Source: Craspedostauros australis (taxonomy: Eukaryota; Bacillariophyta; Bacillariophyceae; Mastogloiales; Achnanthaceae). Taken from it: 64,000 bases of DNA. A program made the translations under genes and the position numbers. The notes under the pieces are model-generated. The model had not been told where the DNA came from, did no database searches, and was given only the letters and a program-made list of their open reading frames with translations. The stretch spans positions 248,001 through 312,000 of the forward strand of contig JAMXDE010000049.1 of NCBI GenBank assembly GCA_026770025.1. The letters are read 5' to 3'. Below, piece by piece: positions 63,857 through 64,000 of the stretch; within the stretch, counting starts at the first letter, position 1, and each line of letters opens with the position of its first letter.

Positions 63857-64000
63857 ATGAACAAGATGAGGTCGCTGGGAAAGGCCCACCAGCTGGTTCT
63901 GCTGGCAGCTGTCGCTGCTTCTGTCATCGATGTTGCCACCCAAGTTGCCACCAGCGCGGGCATCGGCATTCCCATGGTGGAAGCCTTTGCTGTGCCCACC
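63857..64000 (+). CDS. 5' end of a targeted protein gene, continues past window
   Basis: 48 codons from ATG 63857 (a second ATG in frame at 63866). The encoded start is a hydrophobic signal (LVLLAAVAASVIDVATQVA) leading to VEAFAVPT, which resembles the AxAF(A)P motif of diatom plastid presequences. The mature protein lies outside the window, so the product cannot be named. It is the third gene here with this kind of presequence. Confidence 0.6.
   Translation, partial: MNKMRSLGKAHQLVLLAAVAASVIDVATQVATSAGIGIPMVEAFAVPT

Overview
The window reads as nuclear DNA of a diatom or a close stramenopile relative. Four things point there: long Ty1/copia pol proteins of the diatom (CoDi-like) kind; three copies of a CRAL-TRIO-like plus DUF6824 gene (core LxGRGxPYQxxPGN), a combination typical of diatoms; a secreted M6 metalloprotease with a long P-S-x-x repeat tail; and several N-termini combining a signal peptide with a GSAF/GFA/AFA motif, the form used for import into complex plastids. 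Short GT-AG introns (259-462 bp) can be placed exactly. No species is claimed.

Layout: 1-4.5 kb is the 3' part of an intact-looking copia element, cut by the window edge, with a probable 3' LTR. 4.9-5.9 kb holds broken remnants of a trypsin-like protease and an SRR1-like gene. 6.0-8.1 kb (minus) is an ankyrin-BTB gene with a frame break. 8.1-12.6 kb is mostly non-coding with decayed and locally duplicated sequence. 12.6-20.1 kb is a complete copia element (A) with apparently identical 681-bp LTRs. 20.1-25.7 kb is a second, truncated copia element (B), interrupted by a 705-bp solo LTR whose removal restores the reading frame. 25.7-27.4 kb shows no gene. 27.4-30.9 kb (minus) is a three-exon gene for a low-complexity, probably plastid-targeted protein with three copies of an unnamed ~62-residue module. 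32.8-36.8 kb is an AAA-ATPase/TPR gene with an in-frame TAG. 37.8-53.7 kb holds three CRAL-TRIO/DUF6824 paralogues, the first split by an ~8.07-kb LINE (APE-RT-RNase H) with an 18-bp target-site duplication. 55.6-59.8 kb is a four-exon M6 protease. 60.9-63.3 kb is a beta-propeller-like protein. The 5' end of a further targeted protein starts at 63.86 kb.

Mobile DNA makes up roughly a third of the window and explains most of the broken genes. The host genes do not form an operon-like pathway. The only clear functional grouping is the tandem CRAL-TRIO/DUF6824 family. No CRISPR array, rRNA or tRNA was recognised. Exon joins, LTR ends and target-site duplications were worked out by eye from the bases. 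Family names rest on recognised motifs, not on database searches.
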